IMG/VR virus record: IMGVR_UViG_3300027759_000067
Span: 25,708-89,707 of that record
Direction: 5' to 3' (one strand)
Origin: a virus
DNA length: 64,000 bases
This document shows positions 9,243 through 17,877 of the stretch, in pieces (within the stretch, counting starts at the first letter, position 1; each line of letters begins with the position of its first letter). The notes beneath the pieces were generated by a model. It saw nothing but the letters and a program-made list of their open reading frames with translations. It was not told the DNA's origin and made no database searches. A program made the position numbers and the translations under genes.

Positions 9243-9745
9243 TGCAGATTTTAACATTGAACAACGAGATTTTTTATCTCAACGACTTACCAGAAGAAGT
9301 AGATGAAGATCTAAGATTTGCTGTATTGGATAATAGTGATAATTCGAACCCTGACTATTTCTTCATTCCACTTATATTCTTGGAGAGCTTTACCGGGCCA
9401 GCAGCCGTACTAAAAATTGGACCACACGAACTTACCATGCCCTTGGATTGGTGTGCCATTGTTGGCGATCCTGAAGGTCCTGAAATGGAAGTGCTTCCAT
9501 TAACAAGTTTAAATGATCGTGGATTTAGAACATTCTGCTTTAATCCATTGAGCAGTTTTAGACCAGAGTTTCATGAGATTGATATCATTGATGTTTATCA
9601 AGATGTTAAATGGTATTTTCCAAAGATGAAGCCTGGACAACTATTATGCACACCATTGGAAACAGGGCCTAAACCAACCTGTGCATATTTTGTCAAAGAA
9701 GTTAGTCGTCAAAGTGAATTGGTAGATTATACAAGGTGCTGGTAA
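9242..9745 (+). CDS. Conserved hypothetical protein downstream of uvsW
   Basis: 167 residues, acidic, mixed alpha/beta, no transmembrane segment and no recognised motif. It overlaps the uvsW stop (TAATG) and is therefore translationally coupled to the helicase, suggesting a replication or late-transcription accessory role. The function cannot be read from sequence. Confidence 0.8.
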   Translation: MQILTLNNEIFYLNDLPEEVDEDLRFAVLDNSDNSNPDYFFIPLIFLESFTGPAAVLKIGPHELTMPLDWCAIVGDPEGPEMEVLPLTSLNDRGFRTFCFNPLSSFRPEFHEIDIIDVYQDVKWYFPKMKPGQLLCTPLETGPKPTCAYFVKEVSRQSELVDYTRCW

Positions 9746-10558
9746 ATGAAAAGCTGGTTTATTAAAAATTGGAATTTATCATATAGCGAAAAACTTAAAA
9801 ATTTTCCTTCAGTTAATTATACAAGTTTACGTGAAAGCGTTGACCGTAGAAAATTTATGCAGGATCAATTTGATCACTTTGGAATAACTAAAACATCTGT
9901 ATATCAAACTGAAAGATATACAGAAATTTCTGATTACGTTAAATGTACAGGAACTGGAGTAGTAAACGATGCTGTAACTTCACAACTAGGAACTATGATT
10001 TCTCATTTAAATCTTATGAGAAATTGGTATGTATCTACTAACGAAGACTATGCTATTTTTTGTGAAGATGATGTTAGTTTTGAAAGTATCAAATATTGGA
10101 ATTTCACTTGGGAAGATTTTGTTGAACATCTTCCTGAAAATTGGGAATGCATACAATTAACAAAAGTAATGGTTCCGTGTGATGCTGGATGTAAAGGTAG
10201 TAAAGAGTTTAATCTTAAATTAACTTGGGGCAGATGGTGGGGCGCTTACTCATTAATGAAACGATCATACGTTAAAAAAATATTAGATAAAACTTGTATA
10301 GGATATAATGAATATTGTTTTGATATAATATATGGAGATATTGATTATGAACCTATTATTGAAAATTTATTATATATAGGCATGGCAACAGTTTATAATT
10401 TTCCTATGTTAGTCGAACAACGTGAATTTAATACAACTTTCTTTTACAAAAACGAAACAGCAACTACATCACAAGAATGGTCACATCATTTTGTATTAGA
10501 AGAATGGCAGACTAATGGAAAAACTTTAGATCTTGATTACGCAATGAGAATAAATTAA
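9746..10558 (+). CDS. GT25-like glycosyltransferase
   Basis: 270 residues. The N-terminal pattern (NYTSLRESVDRR, then KFMQDQFDHFGI) and the metal-site motif CEDDV (EDD at 107-109) are typical of LPS-type family 25 glycosyltransferases, which transfer a sugar from a nucleotide donor. Candidate acceptors are host LPS, virion protein or modified DNA bases; the sequence does not choose. The gene is visibly more AT-rich than its replication-gene neighbours and interrupts an otherwise replicative operon, suggesting later acquisition. It starts directly after the previous stop. Confidence 0.7.
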   Translation: MKSWFIKNWNLSYSEKLKNFPSVNYTSLRESVDRRKFMQDQFDHFGITKTSVYQTERYTEISDYVKCTGTGVVNDAVTSQLGTMISHLNLMRNWYVSTNEDYAIFCEDDVSFESIKYWNFTWEDFVEHLPENWECIQLTKVMVPCDAGCKGSKEFNLKLTWGRWWGAYSLMKRSYVKKILDKTCIGYNEYCFDIIYGDIDYEPIIENLLYIGMATVYNFPMLVEQREFNTTFFYKNETATTSQEWSHHFVLEEWQTNGKTLDLDYAMRIN

Positions 10559-10559
10559 A

Positions 10560-10796
10560 ATGAATATATTTGAAAGTCCGGACGGTGGCAAAACTATATA
10601 TCAACGTGAATCACCATACACCGCTGAACGTAAATTAGTCAAAGAAGATTTTTCAATTATATCAAGAATAAAAGAACGGCAGTTGTGGGATGATATTCGA
10701 CAAGCGGCTATGACCAATAATACTTTACATGAAGCCATGGAACGTGTTAAAGTAATATACTACCTGAGCAAAGATAATGGCAACAGCAAAACTTGA
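10560..10796 (+). CDS. Small hypothetical protein with ESPDGGKTIY motif
   Basis: 78 residues. The N-terminal ESPDGGKTIYQR stretch recalls a motif seen in small proteins of T4-like marine phages. The rest is charged and helical. It overlaps the next gene by 20 nt. No function is assignable; a small replication or transcription co-factor (gp33-like size) is possible but not shown. Confidence 0.65.
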   Translation: MNIFESPDGGKTIYQRESPYTAERKLVKEDFSIISRIKERQLWDDIRQAAMTNNTLHEAMERVKVIYYLSKDNGNSKT

Positions 10797-11241
10797 TATC
10801 AAACGTGAACTCAATGCTGTAGATCGTAAGACCTACAACTTCTACGACAATCTCACTGACGAGGAACGTAAAGCATTTAGTCCTTATATCTTAATGCGAT
10901 ATACAGCCAGCGTTCAAGGCGATAGAGATACACAAGAATGGTTCCTTGAAATGACTAATGAAATGGTTAATAAAAATCATTGGGATCTCAGTAAGAATCA
11001 TAAGGCTTTATTGTGGAAATTATTTGCCGGAGTAGGCACCGGCGCCACTGCTTATCATCCATACTTGGCGGCAGGTAAGAAAGAGAAAGCCAATAAGATT
11101 GAAAAATTATTGTGCGAACTTAATCCAGCAATGAAGATGGCAGATATTAAACTAATGGCCAAAATGATGGATAAGAAAGACAAAGAAGAACTATTTGATA
11201 AAATGGGGTTTGATAAGAAACAACGGAAAGAATACGAATGA
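10777..11241 (+). CDS. Possible clamp-loader small subunit (gp62-like)
   Basis: 154 residues. The segment DEERKAFSPYILMRY, then NEMVNKNHW, recalls gp62 proteins of T4-like phages, in which a phage-specific small subunit joins gp44 to load the gp45 clamp. A Lys-rich helical end (about 125-154) is also seen. The gp44 and gp45 partners are not in this window, so context gives only partial support. The start overlaps the previous gene and the stop overlaps the next ATG (ATGA). An unrelated small replication protein is the main alternative. Confidence 0.45.
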   Translation: MATAKLDIKRELNAVDRKTYNFYDNLTDEERKAFSPYILMRYTASVQGDRDTQEWFLEMTNEMVNKNHWDLSKNHKALLWKLFAGVGTGATAYHPYLAAGKKEKANKIEKLLCELNPAMKMADIKLMAKMMDKKDKEELFDKMGFDKKQRKEYE

Positions 11242-11456
11242 GTTCTTTAGGTGGCAATTTTAAAATGTTTAAATGGGTACCAGACGGCACCTATGACTAT
11301 AGCGAATATTATGTAAGATATGTTATAATTAACTCTAACCCAATAATAGTTATTGCTAAAGAATGGTTAGACAAGGGTGGTCCAACAGATGTATCTGAAT
11401 CATTACGTCAACCTTGGGGCGCATTTCCTAACTTTCCTCCTAAACCAAAAAAATGA
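11238..11456 (+). CDS. Small hypothetical protein
   Basis: 72 residues with Tyr/Trp-rich beta-type sequence and a Pro-rich basic end (FPPKPKK). It is coupled on both sides by 4-nt ATGA overlaps, so it is part of the replication operon. No family recognised. Confidence 0.65.
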   Translation: MSSLGGNFKMFKWVPDGTYDYSEYYVRYVIINSNPIIVIAKEWLDKGGPTDVSESLRQPWGAFPNFPPKPKK

Positions 11457-12148
11457 TTGATCTTGTAGAACAACCTTATACTTGCGTACATTGCGGCAAA
11501 AGTTTTATGAAAGATAAAACTTTGGTTGCCCATATGTGCGAACGCAAACGTCGTGCTCTACAGAAAGATGAGAAACGTGTACAAGCAGGCTTTATGGCAT
11601 TTAATCGCTTTTGGCAATTGACGCAAAATGCTAAACAACCTAAGACCTATGATAACTTTGCTGACAGCAGTTACTATAATGCCTTTGTAAAGTTTGGCAG
11701 CTTCATTAATAATGTCAATCCACTTTATCCAGATAAGTTTGTTGACTATGTGATTAAGAGTGGTGTCAAATTGGATCACTGGTGTAGAGATGAACTCTAC
11801 GAAAGATATCTGTTTGATATGCTTAAAACAGAACCTGTGGAAAGTGCTGTACAAAGAACTCTACAAAATATGATGGAATGGGGCGATGCAAACAATGCCA
11901 ACTATGCACATTATTTTAATTATGTAAGTCTTAACAAAGCGGTACACGACATACTGAATGGTAAGATTAGTTTCTGGATGATACTTAATAGTACTCCTGG
12001 TAAAACTATGATTAGTAATATGAGTGATGAACAATTAATGATGATTGCTCCTGTGTTTGATGTTCCACATTGGATGAAGAAGTTTAAACAAAGTCCAGCA
12101 GATGTTGCATTGGTACAAGAAATATGTGCAGAGGTTGGAATAAAATGA
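11453..12148 (+). CDS. C2H2 zinc-finger protein, possible helicase-loader-type factor
   Basis: 231 residues. The N-terminus holds one C2H2-like finger, YTCVHCGKSFMKDKTLVAHM (Cys-x2-Cys, then His; the second late ligand is a following Cys in MCER), then a basic linker and a long all-helical domain (about 45-231). Length and helical make-up are like T4 gp59 (217 residues), which loads the gp41 helicase, and gp41/gp61 genes lie downstream. gp59 has no zinc finger, so this is only a context hypothesis. It is coupled to its neighbours by ATGA overlaps. Confidence 0.55.
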   Translation: MIDLVEQPYTCVHCGKSFMKDKTLVAHMCERKRRALQKDEKRVQAGFMAFNRFWQLTQNAKQPKTYDNFADSSYYNAFVKFGSFINNVNPLYPDKFVDYVIKSGVKLDHWCRDELYERYLFDMLKTEPVESAVQRTLQNMMEWGDANNANYAHYFNYVSLNKAVHDILNGKISFWMILNSTPGKTMISNMSDEQLMMIAPVFDVPHWMKKFKQSPADVALVQEICAEVGIK

Positions 12149-12534
12149 GTGTAGATAATATTGGAAAATTTCTAAAGTATCATGATATGCAGGTCATTGA
12201 TGATAACAAACGTGCCTATAAACATACACGTATGAATGTAAAATATTTTAACAACTTTGCTGACTATAACGAATTAACGGCAACGGATGCAATTCGATAC
12301 GATACTGAAAAACTACTGACAGTAGAAATTACAGAGAGTGAGTTACAACGTATTGCAGACTTTGAAGCAGAAGTTTTTAATAACTTAAAAGAACACGGTC
12401 ATTATAGAATGTTTGAACATATGACTCAATTAAAAGAACGTGAAAAATATCTTAAGAACAAATATCCAGCAGTGAAGAAAGCCTACGAACATTATAGTCT
12501 AATGTTAAAATTAGCAGAAAGTGGTGAACTATGA
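12145..12534 (+). CDS. Hypothetical helical protein
   Basis: 129 residues from the ATG overlapping the upstream stop (ATGA). An in-frame ATG at 12124 would lie inside the previous gene and is less likely. Charged, largely helical, with a possible coiled coil near 85-129. No family recognised. Confidence 0.65.
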   Translation: MSVDNIGKFLKYHDMQVIDDNKRAYKHTRMNVKYFNNFADYNELTATDAIRYDTEKLLTVEITESELQRIADFEAEVFNNLKEHGHYRMFEHMTQLKEREKYLKNKYPAVKKAYEHYSLMLKLAESGEL

Positions 12535-12998
12535 ATATGCTCAAAGGTCAAAACAGCTATGACTCTACATCCACAGGTGCGGTGATTCCTTTCCTTAATA
12601 GAAACGTTACACCCTATGCCACAGAGGCAGGTGGTTTTAAATTTGATCTTGTTCCTGTTGAGAAGCAAAAAGATATTATGCTCAATGTTGGCAGAATGCA
12701 TGCCGAACAAGAATATAATCGTATCATGGAATTAGTTCGAGTATTAGAAGGCCAAGCTCAGCAAATTAAACGTAGATTGGAAATAACCGATGCTGTTCAT
12801 GCCGCTGAATATCAATTCCAAACATATCACGGACAAACATATTGGTTAGTATTTGAACGAGAAAAAAAGAAAACTATATTGGCAAAAAAAGGACCTAACG
12901 ATTGGTCCAGTAGCGCACCAGAAGAATATGAATACATTGCAGCAGTGAAATGGTTAGGCGATCACACTTGGATAGAAGTAACAGAGGAACAACAATGA
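12531..12998 (+). CDS. DUF2452-like protein
   Basis: 155 residues. The pattern of a beta/Pro N-terminus, FDLVPVEKQKDIMLNVGRMH (about 43-62), a central helix with QAQQIKRRLE and a C-terminal YWLVFE...GPNDWSS...WLGDHTW segment matches the DUF2452 family as I know it, found in bacteria and T4-like phages and of unknown function. It is ATGA-coupled to genes on both sides. Confidence 0.7.
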   Translation: MNMLKGQNSYDSTSTGAVIPFLNRNVTPYATEAGGFKFDLVPVEKQKDIMLNVGRMHAEQEYNRIMELVRVLEGQAQQIKRRLEITDAVHAAEYQFQTYHGQTYWLVFEREKKKTILAKKGPNDWSSSAPEEYEYIAAVKWLGDHTWIEVTEEQQ

Positions 12999-13186
12999 AC
13001 ATACCCAAAGAAGGCAGTAAATGGACCAGCATCAACGAAACATTCGTTGTTATCCATACAATTGAATTAGATGGACATACATGGATACACTATAGAAAAG
13101 AGACCAGCGGACAAGAATATAGTTGCTATGCAGAAAGTTTCTTAGATAGATTTACAGAAATACACAATGAAACAAAAGTTTATTGA
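12995..13186 (+). CDS. Small hypothetical protein
   Basis: 63 residues from the ATG that overlaps the DUF2452 stop; an upstream in-frame start at 12950 lies inside that gene. Beta-rich (WTSINETFVVIHTIE, then HTWIHYRKE), resembling a small SH3-like fold, but no family can be named. It overlaps the deaminase gene by 20 nt. Confidence 0.6.
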   Translation: MNIPKEGSKWTSINETFVVIHTIELDGHTWIHYRKETSGQEYSCYAESFLDRFTEIHNETKVY

Positions 13187-13595
13187 TCTATACATGGACT
13201 GGGCAGCTCGTACTGCTCAACTTAGCCATGCTCAACGACTACAGGTAGGTGCGGTGATCGTAAAGGATGACAGCGTGATTAGTTACGGTTATAATGGTAC
13301 ACCCGCAGGGTGGGATAATAACTGCGAGGACATAGTAAGTTATAATTTAGGCGAACCAATATTAAAAACTAAACCAGAGGTATTACATGCTGAATCAAAT
13401 GCCGTGGCAAAATTGGCCAAAAGTACAAATAGCGGTATGGGCGCTACTATGTTCATTACCCACGCTCCATGTATGGAGTGTGCCAAACTTATATACCAAA
13501 GCGGTATTGGGCATGTTCTATATCGTAGTTCTTATCGGGATATTAGTGGCATCACGTTTCTTGAAAAATCCGGTGTAAAGGTTGAACAAATATAA
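13167..13595 (+). CDS. dCMP/cytidine deaminase family protein
   Basis: 142 residues. The zinc-deaminase signature is complete: HAE at 74-76 (zinc ligand plus catalytic Glu) and PCMEC at 101-105 (two zinc Cys), with the substrate-proximal GYNGTPAGWDNNC segment (41-53) typical of ComEB/dCMP deaminases. It converts dCMP to dUMP for thymidylate synthesis during phage DNA replication. T4 Cd is 193 residues; this is a compact form. The next gene starts within its stop. Confidence 0.88.
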   Translation: MKQKFIDLYMDWAARTAQLSHAQRLQVGAVIVKDDSVISYGYNGTPAGWDNNCEDIVSYNLGEPILKTKPEVLHAESNAVAKLAKSTNSGMGATMFITHAPCMECAKLIYQSGIGHVLYRSSYRDISGITFLEKSGVKVEQI

Positions 13596-14170
13596 TGGAC
13601 ATTGATATAGACTTTCCTGATAGAAAAAAAGTGCTTGATATAATTAAGCATATTCCAGCACGGCTCGAAGATGGAAAGAAACATAACACAGGTGTCTATT
13701 GTCATAACATTCCCTATGACCCTATTAATGATACCGCAAGTTTAGATTATAAATCTGCAGAGGAACGTGGATACTTTAAGATTGACTTCTTGAATGTTAA
13801 TGCTTATGCTGGTGTTAGAGATGAAGCCCATATCATTGAATTACTCAACAATGAACCATTGTGGGATTTGTTATATGAAAAAGATGTGTGCGATCAATTA
13901 TTCCACGTTAATGGATATCACAACTTATTGGCTGAGTTAAAACCTACAAGTATTCTTGATCTAGCCAAGGTCCTGGCCATGATTAGACCGGGCAAGAAAC
14001 ATCTCATCCCAATATGCAAGGAACAAGGATTCCAGGCTATCAAGGATGAAATATGGACTAAAACTGAAGATGCCTATTTCTTTAAGAAGGCTCATGCTGT
14101 TTCCTATGCTAGTGTTATTGTGGTACAGTTAAATTTAATCTGCGAAAAAATTAGTTACGGTTATGGTTAA
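13595..14170 (+). CDS. Stand-alone DnaE (Pol III alpha) core-like protein
   Basis: 191 residues. The start DIDIDFPDRKKVL fits the D-x-D catalytic palm motif of bacterial Pol III alpha. The middle (DQLFHVNGY, then LKPTSILDLAKVLAMIRPG) fits the 'FQ-ES-G...L-P....DL....RPG' region, and the end (FKKAHAVSYASV) fits the conserved FNKSHA-x-Y finger motif. Full DnaE proteins exceed 1000 residues and have PHP, thumb and OB domains; none are here. It may be a relic, a regulator or an unusual small polymerase-like enzyme. It is coupled to the dCMP deaminase and ends convergently on the next gene. Confidence 0.65.
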   Translation: MDIDIDFPDRKKVLDIIKHIPARLEDGKKHNTGVYCHNIPYDPINDTASLDYKSAEERGYFKIDFLNVNAYAGVRDEAHIIELLNNEPLWDLLYEKDVCDQLFHVNGYHNLLAELKPTSILDLAKVLAMIRPGKKHLIPICKEQGFQAIKDEIWTKTEDAYFFKKAHAVSYASVIVVQLNLICEKISYGYG

Positions 14171-14541
14171 CGAACTGCTCTCATTGATCGCACTAATTGT
14201 ATTGATTTGCGTTTGATGCGTTTCTCAGCTATTTCACCAAGATTCACTGTGGGTCCAAATACTACTTCTATATCCTTACTGCTAAATGTTTTTATGTAAG
14301 GTCTGAACTTTTGCATCTCTTGCTTAAGAAATATGTTGATTGGTATTTTACGATTGCTTTCCCACCACCAAACTTCACCTAATTCTAAAAATATTACACG
14401 TTCCTGCTCATCTATTATCATAGATAAATCATAGATGCTGGAAACATAGTCATCGCAATTGACTACAATACCCACATATTCACGATCGTTGGACTTTAGA
14501 CACGATATAAATGGGAATTTTTCCTGGAATTGGTTACTCAT
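14167..14541 (-). CDS. Conserved hypothetical protein on the opposite strand
   Basis: 124 residues, no membrane segment or motif. The central REYVGIVVNCDDYVSS...YDL and LGEVWWWESNRKIPINIFL segments look like a well-conserved phage protein, but I cannot assign a function. It is encoded opposite to the replication operon, sharing stop-codon bases with the DnaE-like gene; its 5' end abuts the next plus-strand gene. Expression must come from a local promoter that I did not identify. Confidence 0.7.
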   Translation of the reverse strand: MSNQFQEKFPFISCLKSNDREYVGIVVNCDDYVSSIYDLSMIIDEQERVIFLELGEVWWWESNRKIPINIFLKQEMQKFRPYIKTFSSKDIEVVFGPTVNLGEIAEKRIKRKSIQLVRSMRAVR

Positions 14542-14548
14542 TGGGTTT

Positions 14549-14558
14549 TAAATAAATA
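14549..14558 (+). promoter_or_regulatory. Late promoter motif (overlapping TAAATA)
   Basis: TAAATA at 14549-14554 and TAAATAC at 14553-14559. The ATG of the structural gene (14563) follows after 4 nt with no Shine-Dalgarno. Confidence 0.55.
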
Positions 14559-14562
14559 CATT

Positions 14563-15399
14563 ATGCAAATTTTACCAATCTATTTATACGCAAACAAACT
14601 CGATGTTACACTAGATTTGGACGCTACAATCAGGGGAGTTAATCAGGTTATGTATCAACGAGACCTAACAGTACAAAAAGGAATTAAGAATCAAATTAGG
14701 ATTCAATTCAAAAACAGCGACCAAAAACGTATATCCATCTCTACTAGCACTATATTTGTGTTTAGTATGTTTGATGCTATAAATCAACGTTTAATAGTGG
14801 AGAAGGACCTTGAAGTCCTCCCAGAAACTACTAGTACCAAAGGTATGGCATTGCTTACCCTTAACGAAAGCGATACCCTGGATCTTGATAAATCTAGCTA
14901 TACCTATAGCGTGAAACAACAAGACACAGACGGAACTTATACACCGGCATATGCTAATACCTATTACGGTATGAACGGTACACTACATATATCCACTGAC
15001 ATTTATCCAGTATTACAGGATAGTACCACTGTTACTAGCTTTAATCCTACTTTTAATTCTAGTACAGGTTTGTACGAACATAAGAGCGGAAATATACACG
15101 CTAACCCTGCCTTTAATGGTAATACTGCATTGCATACCGTGGCATTTTATATGACTGCCTATAAAGGTACAGTTAATATCCAAGCCGCATTGGATAATAA
15201 TCCTACAGGCGATCACAGCTATTATACCATTGTTTCCAAAGCCTATAATGGTAAATCTGGTGTGGATTATGTTAACTTTGATGGCGTGTTTACTTATATC
15301 CGAATTGTACATATTCCAGCCGCTGGCCCACCCCCTAATACTTCCAACGACACCCCTGGTTTCTTCGGTTCATTTGACAAGGTACTATATAGAAGTTAA
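14563..15399 (+). CDS. Probable baseplate/tail structural protein
   Basis: 278 residues from the ATG just after the TAAATA motif; an in-frame ATG at 14530 would place the start upstream of the promoter. The first about 100 residues (IYLYANKLDVTL, then KGIKNQIRIQFKNSDQKRI) resemble the N-terminal beta-sandwich of baseplate-attached proteins. The rest is Thr/Ser/Asn/Tyr-rich beta sequence as in virion adhesins. A late structural gene embedded in the replication operon is unusual, but the late-promoter motif supports it. Exact virion location is unknown. Confidence 0.65.
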   Translation: MQILPIYLYANKLDVTLDLDATIRGVNQVMYQRDLTVQKGIKNQIRIQFKNSDQKRISISTSTIFVFSMFDAINQRLIVEKDLEVLPETTSTKGMALLTLNESDTLDLDKSSYTYSVKQQDTDGTYTPAYANTYYGMNGTLHISTDIYPVLQDSTTVTSFNPTFNSSTGLYEHKSGNIHANPAFNGNTALHTVAFYMTAYKGTVNIQAALDNNPTGDHSYYTIVSKAYNGKSGVDYVNFDGVFTYIRIVHIPAAGPPPNTSNDTPGFFGSFDKVLYRS

Positions 15400-15407
15400 A
15401 ATAGTGC

Positions 15408-16403
15408 ATGAATCAAATTCAGGCAGCACTACAGTCTTTACTACCCGCTAATCGAAAACTAACCACCGGCGGTTGGATAAGTTTCAACGCGGTTTGCTGC
15501 TCACATAGAGGCGATAGACCAGATACTAAGAAACGCGGTGGCGTGATGTTTAACGACGAAAGCTTCACCTACCATTGCTTTAATTGCGGATTCAAAGCAG
15601 GGTGGAGCCCAGGTAAACTACTCAGCAACAATACTAAACTATTATACAAATGGTTGGGCTTGGGCGATACGGATATCAGCAAACTAGGATTGGTAACTTT
15701 AAAATTTAAAGAAGATCAACCTCAGCTGAAAAAAACATTGGTCTTTGATCTAATGGAAAAACCATTACCTAACGAATGCCAAAGTATTACTAAATGGGTT
15801 GAACAAGATTGCCAAGACCCTGAGCTAATAGCTGTGATTGACTATCTACTCAATAGGGGTATGGAATACGATTGGTACAACTGGCACTGGAGTTCAGCAC
15901 CCGGATTTAGAGATAGAGTTATTGTTCCATTCTATGATAAAGGTCAAGTAGTGGGCTATACAGGACGTAAGATCACAGATGGTAAACCTAAGTATCTTAC
16001 TGATAGCCAAAGTGGTTATGTGTTTAACCTAGATAGACAGACCTACGATAGATCTTGTGTTATAGTAGTTGAAGGACAGTTTGATGCTATCGCTGTAGAT
16101 GGCGTGGCCATTATGACCAACGAACCTAACGAAACTCAATGTGCTAGATTAAATGCTGTGGGTAAACAAATCATTGTTGTACCAGATAGAGATCGCCCAG
16201 GTGCTAAGATGATTAAAGCTGCACTGGCTAATGGCTGGGCAGTGAGCTTACCACCCTGGGAAAACAATATTAAAGACGTTGCCGATGCTGTAAAGAAATA
16301 TGGTAGACTTTATACTCTAACCACAATTTTACACTATCGAGAAACTAATAAGATAAAAATACAATTGCTACAGAAAAAATTAGAGGCCCTAACAGATGAA
16401 TAA
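15408..16403 (+). CDS. 61: DNA primase (T4 gp61-like, DnaG type)
   Basis: 331 residues (T4 gp61 is 342). The N-terminal zinc-binding module contains CCSHRG and HCFNCG; the TOPRIM core has VVEGQFDAIAV (catalytic Glu) and VVPDRDRPG (metal-binding DxD). It synthesises RNA primers and works in complex with the gp41 helicase, whose gene overlaps its 3' end by 8 nt. A conserved IMTNEPNETQ segment lies between the TOPRIM motifs. Confidence 0.9.
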   Translation: MNQIQAALQSLLPANRKLTTGGWISFNAVCCSHRGDRPDTKKRGGVMFNDESFTYHCFNCGFKAGWSPGKLLSNNTKLLYKWLGLGDTDISKLGLVTLKFKEDQPQLKKTLVFDLMEKPLPNECQSITKWVEQDCQDPELIAVIDYLLNRGMEYDWYNWHWSSAPGFRDRVIVPFYDKGQVVGYTGRKITDGKPKYLTDSQSGYVFNLDRQTYDRSCVIVVEGQFDAIAVDGVAIMTNEPNETQCARLNAVGKQIIVVPDRDRPGAKMIKAALANGWAVSLPPWENNIKDVADAVKKYGRLYTLTTILHYRETNKIKIQLLQKKLEALTDE

Positions 16404-17877
16404 AAAAGAGAAAACTCCTAAACCAAACTATACTGCTGAGATGCAGAAACTATACTTGGAGATGTTCTTATCAGATGCTGAAACTTTTGTACGTTGCCAA
16501 AACATTTTTGATCCACTGAACTTTGATCAAAGATTCCAGGATACAGCAGAATTTATTACCAAGTATGTAGATGACTATAAAGTCATGCCCGAGGTTGCAA
16601 TTGTTAACGCAAGTTGTAGATCAGAACTCCAATCTATACAATTACCTAAAGAAAACTACGAATGGCTCATGGACGAGTTTGAGAACTTTAGTAGACATAA
16701 AGGACTGGAACGTGCCATTATAGAAAGTGCTGATCTACTCGAAGCCGGCGACTATGGACCAGTGGAAAAACTGATCAAAGACGCTATACAGATATCACTG
16801 AACAAGGATATGGGTACAGATTACTTTGAGGATCCAAGAGCACGTTTGACTAAACTTAAAGACGGTAATGGACAAATTAGTACAGGGTGGCCTAGCATTG
16901 ATCGCAAGTTGTATGGTGGGTTCAATCGTGGTGAACTGAATATCTTCTGTGCAGGATCAGGCGGTGGTAAAAGTCTATTCTTGGCCAATATGGGCGTGAA
17001 CTGGGCACTACAAGGTCTTAACGTATTGTATCTAACATTTGAGTTGAGCGAGGGCTTGGTGGCCATGCGTTTGGATAGTATGATGACCGGTATTGGTACT
17101 AGAGAGATCTTTAAGAATCTAGACGACGTTGAACTTAAAGTCAAAGTCCTAGGCAAGAAGTCTGGAAATCTACAAGTAAAATATATGCCCAGCGGTAAGA
17201 ACTGTAATGACATTAGAGCCTATCTAAAAGAATATCAGGTTAAGAAAGGATGTAAACCTGACGTTATCCTTATTGACTATTTGGACTTAATGATGCCATT
17301 GAGCGTTAAGGTTAGTCCTAGCGACTTGTTTGTTAAGGACAAATATGTATCTGAAGAGATCCGTAATCTAGCTATGGAAACACAATGTATTACGGTGACT
17401 GCTAGTCAGTTGAATCGTAGTGCAGTTGAAGAGATTGAGTTTGATCACAGTCATATCTCTGGTGGACTATCTAAGATCATGACAGCAGATAATGTTATTG
17501 GTATCTTTACATCTAGAGCAATGAAAGAACGTGGACGGTATCAAATCCAGTTTATGAAGACACGTTCAAGTTCCGGTGTTGGACAAAAGGTTGATTTGGA
17601 ATTTAATGTTGATACTCTACGTATCAGCGACTTAGGTGAAGATGAAGAAACTAGCTTTAGTCAACAAAAAGCAGAAAACGGTACAAGCTCTATGATGAAG
17701 GGCTTTAAACGTACTAGTACAGTGACTACCAGCACAGATGAAACTACTGGTGAAGTTAAATGGGAAAGACCTACTCCTGCCGAAGGGTGGAGCATTGATA
17801 AACCTAATAGAAACCCACTTAAGGTTGCAGGCGATATTAGATCAATGTTGGCTAATATGAACAGCGAAAAAGATTAG
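16396..17877 (+). CDS. 41: Replicative DNA helicase (T4 gp41-like, DnaB family)
   Basis: 493 residues (T4 gp41 is 475). RecA-fold motor: Walker A GSGGGKS (187-193), H1a-like LTFELSEG, Walker B DVILIDYLDLM, the Q-containing TASQLNRSAVE segment and an arginine-finger-type KTRSSSG. The N-terminal about 140 residues are the DnaB-like oligomerisation/primase-contact domain. It unwinds the lagging-strand template 5'-3' as a hexamer. It overlaps the primase gene and meets the AlgH-like gene convergently. Confidence 0.93.
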   Translation: MNKKEKTPKPNYTAEMQKLYLEMFLSDAETFVRCQNIFDPLNFDQRFQDTAEFITKYVDDYKVMPEVAIVNASCRSELQSIQLPKENYEWLMDEFENFSRHKGLERAIIESADLLEAGDYGPVEKLIKDAIQISLNKDMGTDYFEDPRARLTKLKDGNGQISTGWPSIDRKLYGGFNRGELNIFCAGSGGGKSLFLANMGVNWALQGLNVLYLTFELSEGLVAMRLDSMMTGIGTREIFKNLDDVELKVKVLGKKSGNLQVKYMPSGKNCNDIRAYLKEYQVKKGCKPDVILIDYLDLMMPLSVKVSPSDLFVKDKYVSEEIRNLAMETQCITVTASQLNRSAVEEIEFDHSHISGGLSKIMTADNVIGIFTSRAMKERGRYQIQFMKTRSSSGVGQKVDLEFNVDTLRISDLGEDEETSFSQQKAENGTSSMMKGFKRTSTVTTSTDETTGEVKWERPTPAEGWSIDKPNRNPLKVAGDIRSMLANMNSEKD

